From Persicaria tinctoria (Eukaryota; Streptophyta; Magnoliopsida; Caryophyllales; Polygonaceae), in assembly GCA_037127255.1 (NCBI GenBank), contig JBANSL010000018.1, positions 23,843,175 through 23,907,174 of the forward strand: a stretch of 64,000 nt of DNA. Direction: 5' to 3'. The notes beneath the pieces are model-generated. The model made no database searches, had not been told where the DNA came from, and saw nothing but the letters and a program-made list of their open reading frames with translations. Positions 32,392 through 44,918 of this stretch are shown piece after piece; within the stretch, counting starts at the first letter, position 1; each line of letters opens with the position of its first letter. The position numbers and the translations under genes are program-made.

Positions 32392-35263
32392 TGTAACGGC
32401 CCAGGATTATGATTCCCAGGTTACGTTTCGAGGGATAAAACCCCTCGTAAGGACCTTGCGCCCCGAGTACAGGTTGAAGGTTTCAAACTTACTTTAACGT
32501 TTTCAAAGGGGGGATTTCATACCCAAAATCGAAGGGATCGTTGGAATCCCCGGGGAAGTCCCCTGTACCTGTCGTAAGTCTAAGCGTGGAAATCGGAAAT
32601 AGTGTGACTAGCGGAAATAAGCGTAATACAAGAGGGTGCCACGGCAGAGCCGGGTCAAAACGGAGTCAAGTATAAATCCAAAATATAATCAGAGTCTAGT
32701 GAAGTCTATACTCCAACGCTCACTCTCCGCCGACAAAATGACCCGTGCAAATAGGCAAACAGCACCGATAGGATGAACATAGATAATACCTAAAAAAATT
32801 GATATGGGGCGGGATCAGATCGATGCCCACTTTTCTGCATCCCAACCATAAGCACACATATACGCTATTCCTAATAAAGATGCTTCTAGATGCATGGCGG
32901 AATAGTAACACACTAACATGCTCCTAGGATCAAGTGCATAATAATAGTAAGGCCTTAGCATAGAATACCAAGTGGTATATCCCTCTCCTACCTCCACCCC
33001 TTCCGATAGGTGGAGACTGGCCAGCTCGTGAATGCATTCATTCATAATTGGGCGGCACGCATGCCTAACCCGCTCCACAATAAAGCCCGCAGGCATATAA
33101 TAAAAGGAAGTGCATGACTCGATTGACTCAGGGTACCCGATGAAGCTGGGCTACCCTATGACCCTAGCAATGACTCTAGTTACTTCACAGATAACGGCCG
33201 TTCTGTTTACATACGCACAAAGAAATAGAATGCTCAACGATCGATGCAACCTAGCATGGTACTACATGGCATGCTGATCATGAATGCAACACCTAGTATA
33301 TCATGCACCTATAGCAGGGAATCACTCTATTCAATCTGAGTAAGCTCCGAAGAGACTTACCTGGTATCGCAGAACAGCAAAAGGCAATCAACCAGGCAAT
33401 ATGAATCCAACACGTCACAGATGATCACCTAACAAGTAATAGTACATGAATGAGTCTATCTTCTAAGGCACACAAAGCATAGAATTATCACACATATAAC
33501 TTCACAACTTAACATAACAACCGTCACATCATCATTTCCATATTATCAATCTTTTCTCGAAATCTATCATCTCAACATCTCACAACCATACTCAATATAA
33601 TTCTCCAATTCATCAACTCAAGATAATTCCCATTTCATACTTAACTAATTTGCATGCTATCATCTCACAATCTTACTTAGCATATAATTGCACATCTTCA
33701 ACATAATCATATATCATTTTAACCACAAATAATAAATCACCACAATATCACATTTTAAATCTCAAACAACATCTTATATTTTAAATCCCAATAATTTACA
33801 TACTACCTCTAACATCACTTTATTTTAGCATCTTTATAAAATATTTATAAAATCCCAACAATATTTATTTAATCAAAACATCCCTTTTTAATTTACCAAA
33901 CCAAACCCTTATTTTATTTTAAATCACCAAAACCACCCTCTTATTTTATAAAACCCAAAACCGGCCCCTTTAAAATAGGCCCAACTAGTTGTGCCTAAAA
34001 CCCAAAACCCGGGCCAACAAAAACAGGCCCAACAACCCAACCCTCTATTCCTCCTTTTTAAAACAAAACCGGGTTTAGGGGAAATAAAAAGGGGAGGGGG
34101 ACCCAGTGATGATGTGTAAAAAAAAAGGGCGGGGCCCAGGTGAGGTGTGAGCCGACGTGGCCACGGGGAGGGCCCAACCACTTTCTTCTTCCTCCCTTGG
34201 CCGAACAAGGGAAACCCGCAGGGCTTTTGCCCAGAAAAAAATGGCGGAGGAGGAAAGAGAGGGAGGAGGGGTGCTCCGGCGGCGGCGGAGCCGAGCTCCG
34301 GCCACCTGGTCTTGTCGGTCACCCCGACGCACCACCCTCGGACAAGAAAGGAAGGAAGAAGGGGGAAGAAGGGCTCACCGAGGTGTTTCGAGGTCTCGTC
34401 GGAGGAGCTCGGAGCTCGACTGAGCTCGCCGGCGACGTGGGGAAGCTCCTCGGATCTGGATCAGAGGTATTCGGTCACAAAAGGTGGCCCCTTTAAGCGA
34501 GGTTGAGAGCGAGAGGGAGTGAGCTTACCGAACTTGACGGGAAACAGGGGACGCGGAGGAGACGAGGAGGCGCTCGGCGGCGGTGGTGGTTGCTGGCGGC
34601 GACGGCGGAGCTCCGGGGAGGTGACGGTGGTGAGGCGTGATGGTGGAGGTGGTGAGGTGCGGCGGTGGTGGAGATGCGAGGTGGGAGCTCAAGGGAGCAA
34701 GCTTGCCCCTTTTTTTTTTTTTTGACAGTGAAATGTCGAGAGAAATGGAGAGAGGGGAGCTGGTGGCGGCGGCAGTGCTCCGGGGAGGTGTGGCGGCGTG
34801 GTGGAGGTGTGGTGATGGTGGTGTGGTGGCGGCGGAAATGAGGAGGAGGGAAGAAGAGTGTACCGAGAGAGAGAGGAGGGATGGACAGCAATGGGTTTGT
34901 GGGTTCTAACCCAAAAATCTGATTTCAAAGGTCAATTGCAACACGTCTGATTTTTTTTGGAAGAGGAGTTTTGTTTGTTTGTTAAATTAAGTAACATTAG
35001 GTAGAGAGGGAGGTGAGGTGAGGTGAGGATAAGATTTTACCTCAATTAGGAGGTGATGAGTCGGATTAGGATAAGGATTCGGAAATGTGACGGAATCGAG
35101 AGCTCGGGTCGGGAATTTAAATTTCCGCTGATTGATCGTTCAAAACCTGAAATGAAAGACGGAATTGATTTTTAGGTCGGAGAATTTGGGTCGGAATTTT
35201 ATTTTAAATTCATTTTGATTTTCTTTTTCCGAAATTAAAATTTTAAAAAACCGAGCCTTTACA
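32392..35263 (-). repeat. 3' LTR of the Tekay element (2872 bp)
   Basis: On the plus strand it runs TGTAACGGCCC to CGAGCCTTTACA. Its GC-rich part (34140-34890) carries several overlapping open frames that are low-complexity Gly/Arg/Pro/His peptides and are not regarded as genes. It contains about 133 bp (34676-34808) absent from the other LTR. Confidence 0.95.
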
Positions 35264-36019
35264 TCATCCACCTCTAAAAACAAGTCTCGTCCCCGAGACT
35301 AAAACCATTCTAAAGTGGGAATGAAGTTGGAATCGGTGAGTCCAAGGATCACGTCATCGATCCCGTAAGTACCTCACAAGTGCCCCCATGAGATCTCACA
35401 GTACCGTCGTCATGATCATAATACTCCCAATCGGTCGTAGTAAGGATGTGGTAGGGGCCCCTACCACACCCCACTCCGACTCCTCAGGCATACCATAACT
35501 CAAAAACCATTATGACATCTCCGCTAGGTCTTAGCAAGCGATCTACAGGTGCCCCCATACATGCTTGTATCCACTTCGTGGGGCGTCATAATGAAAGCTC
35601 GGGTGGGAATAGTGTTCTCAAAATCTATGTTTCCTTTTAAATCACCACTTGATATTCTTTAAATTCGACATTAAACAAGGCATTCCCAAATTTCCCAATT
35701 TCCCAATCATTCTACATCCACCTCTAAAGGCTAATCCCATATTCTCTTCCTAGGTTCCGAGTCAAATCATAATTCCACAATTCAATCTCTAGCATTCCTA
35801 ACATTTGGTATCGTGGATATAGCAGAATTATCATATTCTCAAGATAAGCAGGGGATTATAGCACGTCAAAGACAGTCACATACCATAATATCTAGCACAT
35901 CATCATATCATCGAGGCTCATCACATCATATCACCAAGGATCTGCACATAACTACCACGTATAAGCACACAAATCAAGGAGTTACTACCAACCAATCCCA
36001 ACCAACTAACTAGGCATAC
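35264..36019 (-). other. Tekay 3' untranslated region
   Basis: Sequence between the gag-pol stop and the 3' LTR. A purine-rich AGAGGTGGATGA (minus strand) lies directly against the LTR and is the probable polypurine tract. No coding frame. Confidence 0.7.
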
Positions 36020-39000
36020 TCACCGCACTCGAGAGGTCAAGGTAATGTCTACGCTCAGCTCAACATAGGACGCAAGTAGCTCATCTAAGACATCTCCATA
36101 GCTAGCCCGAATGCTCTCCTCGGTCTCCCATGTGGCCTCCTCAGGGCTCCTCCTAGACCACTGAACCAGAAGCAAAGGAACCTCCCTGTTCCTAAGCTTC
36201 TTGACACGACGATCAAGGACCCTCACCGGACGCTCTACAAAGGTATGGTCAGGCTCAATGTGAAGGTCTGAGTGGTCAAGGACATGACTAGGGTCGGGAA
36301 TATACTGACGGAGCTGGGAGACATGAAAGACGTCATGGACGCCGGCCAAGGATGGAGGTAAGGCTAAACGGTAGGCTACCACACCGACTCTCTCTAGGAT
36401 CTCAAATGGGCCAATGAACCTCGGACTCAACTTCCCTTTGATGTCGAACCGTCGAACTCCCCTGGTGGGCGAAACTCGAAGCCATACATGCGAGCCTACC
36501 TCAAACTCAAGCTCGGTCCTCCGTCTGTCCGCATACTTCTTCTGTCGATCCTGGGCTACCCTCATATGCTCTCGGATGCGACCAACCTTGTCAACTGTCT
36601 CTCTGACCATCTCGGGCAACGACAGAACTATATCTGCAGGCTCGTCCCAGCAAACCGGCGACTTGCATCGCCTCCCATACAAGGCCTCATATGGGGCCAT
36701 CTCGATCGACGCGTGATAGCTGTTGTTGTAAGAAAACTCCACTAGCGGTAGATGCTTGACCCAATGGTCACCCCAATCCAAGACGCACGATCGCAACATG
36801 TCCTCCAAGGTCTGAATCGTCCTCTCGCTCTGGCCATCTGTCTGCGGGTGATAAGCCGTACTGAAATGCAATCTGGAGCCCAGACTCTCCTGAACCTGCT
36901 GCCAAAACCTCGAGGTGAAGCGCCCATCTCGATCAGATACGATCCTCTCTGGTACTCCATGAAGCCTCACGATCTGGCGAATGAACTCGTCTGCTAACTT
37001 CGAAGCCGGCCATGTCTCCTGAATAGCTATGAAATGGGCCGACTTGGTCAACCTGTCGACCACGACCCAAATAGCGTCAAATCCTCTGACGTCTCGCCTC
37101 AACCCAGTGACGAAATCCATGGAGATATCCGTCCACTTCCACTCGGGAACTGGAAGTGACTGGACGGGTCCTCCCGGCCTCTGGTGATCAATCCGAACCT
37201 GCTGGCAAACCTGACATCTGGCCACGAACTCTGTGATGTCTGCTCTCATCCTCTGCCACCAATAACTCCTCCTCATATCCTGATACATCTTATTCGTCCC
37301 TGGATGGACAGAATAAGGGGTGGAGTGAGCCTCCTGCATGATCCTCTGCCTCAAATCTGACGTCGATGGAACTACAACTCTGCCCTGGAAGGTCAGCATC
37401 CCGTCTGCTCTCTCTGCAAGCTCTCTGAATCTGCCCTGAGCCATCCGCTCTCTCAGAACTGCAATCTCTGGACAATCTGCCTGACCCTGCCGAATCTCTG
37501 CTGTCAATTCTGCCTGCACCTCTAAGAACGACAACTGCCCGCGGTCTCGCTGAATCCACACCTCAAAGCAGCATCTCGACAGATCTCTCTGCAAATCTCG
37601 CTGAGCTGTAAGCCTCTCAACTGCCACCTCATGATGAGTCTTCCTACTCAACGCATCTGCCACTACAATGGCCTTCCCTGGATGATAGACTATGTCCAAG
37701 TCATAGTCCTTCAGAAGCTCCAACCATCGTCTCTGACGCATGTTGAGCTCCTTCTGCGTGAAAATGTACTTCAAGCTCTTGTGATCCGTCATCACCTTGC
37801 AAGAAGTACCATACAGATAATGTCTCCAGATCTTCAGAGCGTGAACCACAGCTGCCAACTCCAAATCATGGATGGGGTAAGACACCTCTGGAGGCTTCAA
37901 CTGACGCGAAGCATAAGCGATGACCCGATCTCTCTGATGCAGAACACAACCCAAGCCAGAATGCGAAGCATCTGTGTAGATAACGAAGTCCTCTGTCCCA
38001 TCTGGCAGAGCCAACACCGGAGCAGTCGTCAACTTCTGCTTCAGAAGCTCAAAGCTGGCCTGACAATCTGAACTCCACTCGAAGGGGACGTCCTTCTTCA
38101 GCAGCTGTGTCATCGGTCTAGCAATACTCGAGAAACCCTGGACGAACCTCCTGTAGTAACTAGCCAATCCCAGGAATGAGCGGATATCTCTAACGTTCTT
38201 GGGCACCTCCCAAGCAACAATGGCATCAATCTTTGCCGGATCCACGGCAACTCCCTCAGCTGAAATAACGTGGCCTAAGAAAGCCACCTCTGTGAGCCAG
38301 AACTCACACTTGCTGTACTTCCCATACAACTGATGCTTCCTCAGCGTCTCCAGCACAATCCTCAAATGCTCCTCGTGCTCCTCTCTACTCCTCGAGTAGA
38401 CTAAGATGTCATCGATGAAGACGACGACGAACTTGTCCAAGAAGTCGATGAACACTCGGTTCATGAGCTCCATGAACGCGGCTGGTGCATTCGTAAGCCC
38501 AAACGGCATGACCACGAACTCGTAGTGACCATAGCGGGTCCGAAAAGCGGTCTTCGAAACATCCTCTGGCTTCACCCTCAGCTGATGATAGCCCGACCTC
38601 AAGTCGATCTTCGAGAAAACCACGGCGCCCTGCAGCTGGTCCATCAGATCGTCAATCCGGGGAAGAGGATAACGGTTCTTCACCGTCGCCCGGTTCAGCT
38701 CCCGATAATCAATGCACAGTCTCAACGACCCATCCTTCTTCTTGACGAATAGCACTGGCGCTCCCCAAGGTGATGCACTAGGCCGAATGTAGCCCTTCTC
38801 AGCTAGCTCCTCTAGCTGAGCCTTCAGCTCGGCCATCTCCGTCGGTGCCATGCGGTAAGGAACTCGCGAGATAGGCCTGGTGCCTGGCTCCAACTCAATC
38901 GCAAAGTCGACCTCTCTCGGCGGGGGAAGTCCTGGTAGCTCCTCTGGAAACACATCTGCGAAGTCTCTGACAACGGGAACATCTGATACACTGGGGTGCG

Positions 39001-40564
39001 TGCGATCCACCTCTAAAGCATAACACCAATACCCGACGCAACCCTGGTCTAAAAGTCTGGCGGCTCTGACTACGCTGATGAGTGATCCATTCCTCTTGGG
39101 GTCGCTCCCCCAAACCTGGTGCTCGGTCCCGTCGGATGCCAAAATCGACACTGTCCTCGTCCGCAAGTTGATAATAGCCCCGTAGTGGTCCATGAAGTCC
39201 ATACCCAAGATGAGATCGTCCATCCTCAAAGGCATAACTATAAGGTCGGTAGGCCACTCTCGCTCACCTATCCGAATGGGGCACCCTAAAATCTCACGAC
39301 TCGTCCTAACCTTGGCCCCATCCGCCAGACCAATAGTAAGGGGTGAACCACTCGTGCAGCTCAGGCTCAGCCTGGCCACGCACGCCTCTGCTATGAAGCA
39401 GTGAGTCGCACCAGTGTCAAACAGGATAGATAGGCACTCATCATGGAAGAATATCGTACCTGCGGAAGTCGGGGCTGAGCGGTCATCAGCATGCATCTGA
39501 AATACACGGGGCGGTGGGGGTAATCCTGGTCCTCGACCTCCTGAACTCTGGCCACGATCATACCCTGACCCTGACGGTCCTGCAGAAGATGATCCACGAC
39601 CCTGACCTGACCCAGATGGTCCCCTACGTCCTCGTCCAGAACCTCTACCTCCTCTACCTCCGCCTCGGCCTCTGCCGGAAGGGTCACCTCGTCCCTGGCC
39701 CTGACCCTGGCCCTGGGGATATGTCAGCAGTGGTGGCTGAGGAGCCACAGGAAGTCTCGGTGGTTGTGCAGTAGCTGGAGCTCCACGACTCTGAGGGCAT
39801 GTAGCAGCTCGGTGCCCCATAGTACCACAGGTAAAGCAGACAGTCGAACGGTCTGGGCAAGAAGCAATGAAGTGGCCCCTCCCGAAACATCCATGGCAGG
39901 TCCTCACTCTGGCATCTCCTCCATAAGCAGTCTGAACTGGGGGTGCTCTCTGTGCAGCTCCGTAATATCCTCCTCTAAACGCTCCTCTCCTAGATCTGTC
40001 GTCTCCACGGGTGTCGGCTGGACGCGCCCTCTTCGCATCAGGGCGAACAGTAGAGTAGGAGGTCTCACACAGAATCCTCTGCTGATCGTACATAAGGATG
40101 ACCTCCAGAAATCGCTCAAAGCTGACAGCTCCCAAGCTGGACGCATGCAGAAGTACAGGGGGCGGCAATCTCATAGACAGCATACGGATCCGACTCTCGT
40201 CTGATGGACATAGATGATCACAGTATATCAGCTCGCTCTTGAACTGGCGAACGATAGCAGCTACAGAAGCCGACCGGTCACAGATGCCGCGCATAAAAGA
40301 TACCTCCCTAGCCAACTGTATCCCTGGTGGACGGTACTCTCTCAGCATCAGGGATCTGAAGTCGTCGTAAGTCCACTCGGTCCGCTCCTTCTTGGAGCCA
40401 AACCATCTGGCATTCGCGTCCTCCCGTAAAAGTCCAGCAGCAAGTCTCTGGAGAAGCTGGCACCCGGTCATCAGCTCGCGGTGGCGAAACTCGCTCCTCA
40501 GCACCCTCGGCGACAACTCGACGAGGGCGTCCCCTGCCGCGACGCGCCCTACCCCCACGCCCAT
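36020..40564 (-). CDS. Tekay gag-pol polyprotein with chromodomain
   Basis: The open frame has 1514 residues with no stop. Two zinc knuckles lie at 223-256 ([28 protein letters not shown]), then an RG-rich linker. The protease motif is DTGA (383-386). The reverse transcriptase has [18 protein letters not shown] and the catalytic FIDD (717-720). RNase H has [10 protein letters not shown] (861-870). Integrase has an HHCC finger (1080-1120) and catalytic acids in SMDF (D1150), VSDRD (D1211) and GQSERT (E1247). A chromodomain lies at about 1445-1490 ([18 protein letters not shown]). The enzymes look intact. The start is doubtful: the first 45 residues do not look like Gag, while a better Gag-like start (MVDTRRG, then an RG-rich stretch) lies at 40589 in another frame. 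A frameshift or deletion near 40470 probably removed part of the capsid. Confidence 0.9.
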   Translation of the reverse strand: MGVGVGRVAAGDALVELSPRVLRSEFRHRELMTGCQLLQRLAAGLLREDANARWFGSKKERTEWTYDDFRSLMLREYRPPGIQLAREVSFMRGICDRSASVAAIVRQFKSELIYCDHLCPSDESRIRMLSMRLPPPVLLHASSLGAVSFERFLEVILMYDQQRILCETSYSTVRPDAKRARPADTRGDDRSRRGAFRGGYYGAAQRAPPVQTAYGGDARVRTCHGCFGRGHFIASCPDRSTVCFTCGTMGHRAATCPQSRGAPATAQPPRLPVAPQPPLLTYPQGQGQGQGRGDPSGRGRGGGRGGRGSGRGRRGPSGSGQGRGSSSAGPSGSGYDRGQSSGGRGPGLPPPPRVFQMHADDRSAPTSAGTIFFHDECLSILFDTGATHCFIAEACVARLSLSCTSGSPLTIGLADGAKVRTSREILGCPIRIGEREWPTDLIVMPLRMDDLILGMDFMDHYGAIINLRTRTVSILASDGTEHQVWGSDPKRNGSLISVVRAARLLDQGCVGYWCYALEVDRTHPSVSDVPVVRDFADVFPEELPGLPPPREVDFAIELEPGTRPISRVPYRMAPTEMAELKAQLEELAEKGYIRPSASPWGAPVLFVKKKDGSLRLCIDYRELNRATVKNRYPLPRIDDLMDQLQGAVVFSKIDLRSGYHQLRVKPEDVSKTAFRTRYGHYEFVVMPFGLTNAPAAFMELMNRVFIDFLDKFVVVFIDDILVYSRSREEHEEHLRIVLETLRKHQLYGKYSKCEFWLTEVAFLGHVISAEGVAVDPAKIDAIVAWEVPKNVRDIRSFLGLASYYRRFVQGFSSIARPMTQLLKKDVPFEWSSDCQASFELLKQKLTTAPVLALPDGTEDFVIYTDASHSGLGCVLHQRDRVIAYASRQLKPPEVSYPIHDLELAAVVHALKIWRHYLYGTSCKVMTDHKSLKYIFTQKELNMRQRRWLELLKDYDLDIVYHPGKAIVVADALSRKTHHEVAVERLTAQRDLQRDLSRCCFEVWIQRDRGQLSFLEVQAELTAEIRQGQADCPEIAVLRERMAQGRFRELAERADGMLTFQGRVVVPSTSDLRQRIMQEAHSTPYSVHPGTNKMYQDMRRSYWWQRMRADITEFVARCQVCQQVRIDHQRPGGPVQSLPVPEWKWTDISMDFVTGLRRDVRGFDAIWVVVDRLTKSAHFIAIQETWPASKLADEFIRQIVRLHGVPERIVSDRDGRFTSRFWQQVQESLGSRLHFSTAYHPQTDGQSERTIQTLEDMLRSCVLDWGDHWVKHLPLVEFSYNNSYHASIEMAPYEALYGRRCKSPVCWDEPADIVLSLPEMVRETVDKVGRIREHMRVAQDRQKKYADRRRTELEFEVGSHVWLRVSPTRGVRRFDIKGKLSPRFIGPFEILERVGVVAYRLALPPSLAGVHDVFHVSQLRQYIPDPSHVLDHSDLHIEPDHTFVERPVRVLDRRVKKLRNREVPLLLVQWSRRSPEEATWETEESIRASYGDVLDELLASYVELSVDITLTSRVR

Positions 40565-41067
40565 CTAAGCCACGTCTAGTGTCGACCATACTTGCTACAT
40601 AACAATAATTATATCACTCAGCACAGAAGCACTCAACGATTCAATATGACCCTCTTCAAGGAGGATCGCCCTCAGGCCCAATTGAATTTTATACAAGCAC
40701 AGAGACGATCTATGTCGCCCTTCGGGGGACGACTAACCGGAGGGGCAAATACCTCACGGCCTCCTAACCCATTGTACTCCAACCCTCGAGTTCCTTGGAG
40801 TCTTCATAACCCATCTGTAAAAGAAAGCTAGTATTTTGCCTACCTTCCCCGAATTCTACATCCATAAGGGATGCCTATCGCATAGTCTCTACCCCACGAG
40901 ATTGCCATTCATAATTGATTAATTTATAGTTATGTCCAATTAAATTCATTTTGCCCCTTGAAAACAATTTGAAAACCACTTGAAAACCATTTGAAAACCT
41001 TGGGCCATTCTCAAAACCACTTCAACCTATCATACTCGGATTGCAAAACCTCGCTCTGATACCCCTT
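40565..41067 (-). other. Tekay leader with primer site and alternative Gag start
   Basis: Between the 5' LTR and the long frame. The primer site lies at 41053-41065. ATG 40589 opens a 93-residue frame with an RGRGRPRR stretch, which I read as the original Gag N-terminus now out of frame. Confidence 0.6.
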
Positions 41068-43806
41068 TGTAACGGCCCAGGATTATGATTCCCAGGTTAC
41101 GTTTCGAGGGATAAAACCCCTCGTAAGGACCTTGCGCCCCGAGTACAGGTTGAAGGTTTCAAACTTACTTTAACGTTTTCAAAGGGGGGATTTCATACCC
41201 AAAATCGAAGGGATCGTTGGAATCCCCGGGGAAGTCCCCTGTACCTGTCGTAAGTCTAAGCGTGGAAATCGGAAATAGTGTGACTAGCGGAAATAAGCGT
41301 AATACAAGAGGGTGCCACGGCAGAGCCGGGTCAAAACGGAGTCAAGTATAAATCCAAAATATAATCAGAGTCTAGTGAAGTCTATACTCCAACGCTCACT
41401 CTCCGCCGACAAAATGACCCGTGCAAATAGGCAAACAGCACCGATAGGATGAACATAGATAATACCTAAAAAAATTGATATGGGGCGGGATCAGATCGAT
41501 GCCCACTTTTCTGCATCCCAACCATAAGCACACATATACGCTATTCCTAATAAAGATGCTTCTAGATGCATGGCGGAATAGTAACACACTAACATGCTCC
41601 TAGGATCAAGTGCATAATAATAGTAAGGCCTTAGCATAGAATACCAAGTGGTATATCCCTCTCCTACCTCCACCCCTTCCGATAGGTGGAGACTGGCCAG
41701 CTCGTGAATGCATTCATTCATAATTGGGCGGCACGCATGCCTAACCCGCTCCACAATAAAGCCCGCAGGCATATAATAAAAGGAAGTGCATGACTCGATT
41801 GACTCAGGGTACCCGATGAAGCTGGGCTACCCTATGACCCTAGCAATGACTCTAGTTACTTCACAGATAACGGCCGTTCTGTTTACATACGCACAAAGAA
41901 ATAGAATGCTCAACGATCGATGCAACCTAGCATGGTACTACATGGCATGCTGATCATGAATGCAACACCTAGTATATCATGCACCTATAGCAGGGAATCA
42001 CTCTATTCAATCTGAGTAAGCTCCGAAGAGACTTACCTGGTATCGCAGAACAGCAAAAGGCAATCAACCAGGCAATATGAATCCAACACGTCACAGATGA
42101 TCACCTAACAAGTAATAGTACATGAATGAGTCTATCTTCTAAGGCACACAAAGCATAGAATTATCACACATATAACTTCACAACTTAACATAACAACCGT
42201 CACATCATCATTTCCATATTATCAATCTTTTCTCGAAATCTATCATCTCAACATCTCACAACCATACTCAATATAATTCTCCAATTCATCAACTCAAGAT
42301 AATTCCCATTTCATACTTAACTAATTTGCATGCTATCATCTCACAATCTTACTTAGCATATAATTGCACATCTTCAACATAATCATATATCATTTTAACC
42401 ACAAATAATAAATCACCACAATATCACATTTTAAATCTCAAACAACATCTTATATTTTAAATCCCAATAATTTACATACTACCTCTAACATCACTTTATT
42501 TTAGCATCTTTATAAAATATTTATAAAATCCCAACAATATTTATTTAATCAAAACATCCCTTTTTAATTTACCAAACCAAACCCTTATTTTATTTTAAAT
42601 CACCAAAACCACCCTCTTATTTTATAAAACCCAAAACCGGCCCCTTTAAAATAGGCCCAACTAGTTGTGCCTAAAACCCAAAACCCGGGCCAACAAAAAC
42701 AGGCCCAACAACCCAACCCTCTATTCCTCCTTTTTAAAACAAAACCGGGTTTAGGGGAAATAAAAAGGGGAGGGGGACCCAGTGATGATGTGTAAAAAAA
42801 AAGGGCGGGGCCCAGGTGAGGTGTGAGCCGACGTGGCCACGGGGAGGGCCCAACCACTTTCTTCTTCCTCCCTTGGCCGAACAAGGGAAACCCGCAGGGC
42901 TTTTGCCCAGAAAAAAATGGCGGAGGAGGAAAGAGAGGGAGGAGGGGTGCTCCGGCGGCGGCGGAGCCGAGCTCCGGCCACCTGGTCTTGTCGGTCACCC
43001 CGACGCACCACCCTCGGACAAGAAAGGAAGGAAGAAGGGGGAAGAAGGGCTCACCGAGGTGTTTCGAGGTCTCGTCGGAGGAGCTCGGAGCTCGACTGAG
43101 CTCGCCGGCGACGTGGGGAAGCTCCTCGGATCTGGATCAGAGGTATTCGGTCACAAAAGGTGGCCCCTTTAAGCGAGGTTGAGAGCGAGAGGGAGTGAGC
43201 TTACCGAACTTGACGGGAAACAGGGGACGCGGAGGAGACGAGGAGGCGCTCGGCGGCGGTGGTGGTTGCTGGCGGCGACGGCGGAGCTCCGGGGAGGTGA
43301 CGGTGGTGAGGCGTGATGGTGGAGGTGGTGAGGTGCGGCGGTGGTGGAGATGTGGTGATGGTGGTGTGGTGGCGGCGGAAATGAGGAGGAGGGAAGAAGA
43401 GTGTACCGAGAGAGAGAGGAGGGATGGACAGCAATGGGTTTGTGGGTTCTAACCCAAAAATCTGATTTCAAAGGTCAATTGCAACACGTCTGATTTTTTT
43501 TGGAAGAGGAGTTTTGTTTGTTTGTTAAATTAAGTAACATTAGGTAGAGAGGGAGGTGAGGTGAGGTGAGGATAAGATTTTACCTCAATTAGGAGGTGAT
43601 GAGTCGGATTAGGATAAGGATTCGGAAATGTGACGGAATCGAGAGCTCGGGTCGGGAATTTAAATTTCCGCTGATTGATCGTTCAAAACCTGAAATGAAA
43701 GACGGAATTGATTTTTAGGTCGGAGAATTTGGGTCGGAATTTTATTTTAAATTCATTTTGATTTTCTTTTTCCGAAATTAAAATTTTAAAAAACCGAGCC
43801 TTTACA
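41068..43806 (-). repeat. 5' LTR of the Tekay element (2739 bp)
   Basis: It matches the other LTR without visible differences except for the loss of 133 bp at about 43351. Repeats of GTGGTGGAG flank the missing piece, so slippage or microhomology deletion is likely. Confidence 0.95.
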
Positions 43807-43811
43807 TTGCC

Positions 43812-44640
43812 TCCTCCCTCACCACTGCACGCCACCCTCCTCCCTCTCCCTGCAGTTACTCAACGCCGGAGTTTAATTTGTCTATTCTGAATTTCAAATT
43901 TTATAAGCTTCCAAAGAAACCAATGGACAAACAAACGATCGAATACACATCTTTGTACATCTATAGATAAATGATAAATCTCTGAAGATTTGAGGAAGCA
44001 ACAAAATAAAACCAGAAAGAAGCCGAGAGAAAAATCGAGATGGACTTTTGTTCAAAGAAACTTCAATCAGTTGTGAATCTGGAAAAACTCGACTTCCAAT
44101 TTCAAGCAGTTGTGAATCTGGAAAAATTCGACTTCCAATTTCAAGCAAAGACAACATATAGGATTCCTTCTCCCTCTCCCTGCACCGATTGGTACTCCGC
44201 GTCGTCGTCCCCCTCCCCTACTTGAACGTCATGCTCGGCGTCTCCGCCGCCGTGTCCTCCTTCTCCGGCGTCAAGATCATGTCCAGCGTCGTCACGCTCT
44301 CCTCCGCCATCGCAAAGAACCCCGCCACCTCGCTCTCTTTCTCGATCTTCTCGTTCTCCTACGCCGCCGCCGGTTGTTGGCTGTCGATGGTGATTTGACA
44401 GATCTCTGTGATAACTTGATCTCTGTCTTCTCGCTCTGCGGAAGAGAAAGTAAGATTTTGCGAATGGAGGACGATGTTTGTTGGGACGGGTCTCTGTCTT
44501 CTCGCCCTCCTCCGCCGCCGCCACGAGGACGGTGTTTGCTCGATCTTCTCGTCCTCCTCCACCGCCGGTCTTTGACGGATCTCCGCCTTCCTGGTTGTTG
44601 GCGTTGATTTTTTAGTAATGAAAAAAACGAGACTGAGATC
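43812..44640. other. Interior of the Pack-MULE-like element
   Basis: GC-rich from 44160 onward. A 39-bp unit (CAGTTGTGAATCTGG..) is tandemly duplicated at about 44067-44146. A second stretch (44459-44580) repeats TCTTCTCG and CCGCC motifs. Likely captured host exon sequence. Confidence 0.5.
44218..44358 (-). pseudogene. Captured exon fragment, unidentified
   Basis: A 46-codon minus-strand frame bounded by stops reads KESEVAGFFAMAEESVTTLDM then LTPEKED and ends SMTFK-stop. Its codon use and mixed composition look more like a real protein end than the other frames here, but I do not recognise the family. The plus-strand frame (44189-44398) is hydrophobic and is a competing reading. Confidence 0.3.
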
Positions 44641-44918
44641 AGAAAAAAGGGGAAAGATGATAGGTTTTATGGTGGGGCCCGCAGTGGGGGGTTAATCTAA
44701 CCATCCATTTAATCTGACGATTTAGATTTTTCTATTAGGTAAACCTAAGAAAATCTCCATTAGGAGAGGATCCGACTCCATTTTCGACACCTTGAGGAAG
44801 CTCGACTTGATCACGTCTTTAAAGAGGCCAACGCAGTTGCTTATTAGATTTTCTTTGTGGTCCACTTTATCCTGATAGAAGATGTAGCAACGCATCCGGA
44901 GTTAGATGGCATTATATA

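Larger units (their letters stand above)
32392..43806 (-). mobile_element. Complete Tekay-type chromovirus (Ty3/gypsy)
   Basis: Two LTRs (32392-35263 and 41068-43806) enclose a single long gag-pol frame on the minus strand. The 5-bp TSD TTGCC is exact (32387-32391, 43807-43811). The primer site (complement GCTCTGATACCCC, 41053-41065) is of the initiator tRNA-Met type. The pol order protease-RT-RNase H-integrase-chromodomain and the motifs fit the Tekay/Del lineage, whose chromodomain steers integration to heterochromatin. The LTRs appear identical apart from one 133-bp difference, so the insertion should be very recent. Confidence 0.95.
32234..44779. mobile_element. Pack-MULE-like element split by a Tekay retrotransposon
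   Basis: The outer ends are inverted repeats (left GGACTCGGATCCTCTCC; right reads inward GGAGTCGGATCCTCTCC) that continue diverged for about 100 bp. The exact 9-bp TSD ATTTTCGAC lies at 32225-32233 and 44780-44788. Without the 11.4-kb Tekay insertion the element is about 1.1 kb. Its interior (43807-44640) is GC-rich and gene-like, unlike the surroundings. Confidence 0.8.

Noticed and set aside
34075..34928. Overlapping frames of 80-130 codons in the GC-rich part of the Tekay LTR
   Set aside because: They are low-complexity Gly/Arg or Pro/His peptides in several overlapping frames, repeated identically in the other LTR, so they reflect composition only.
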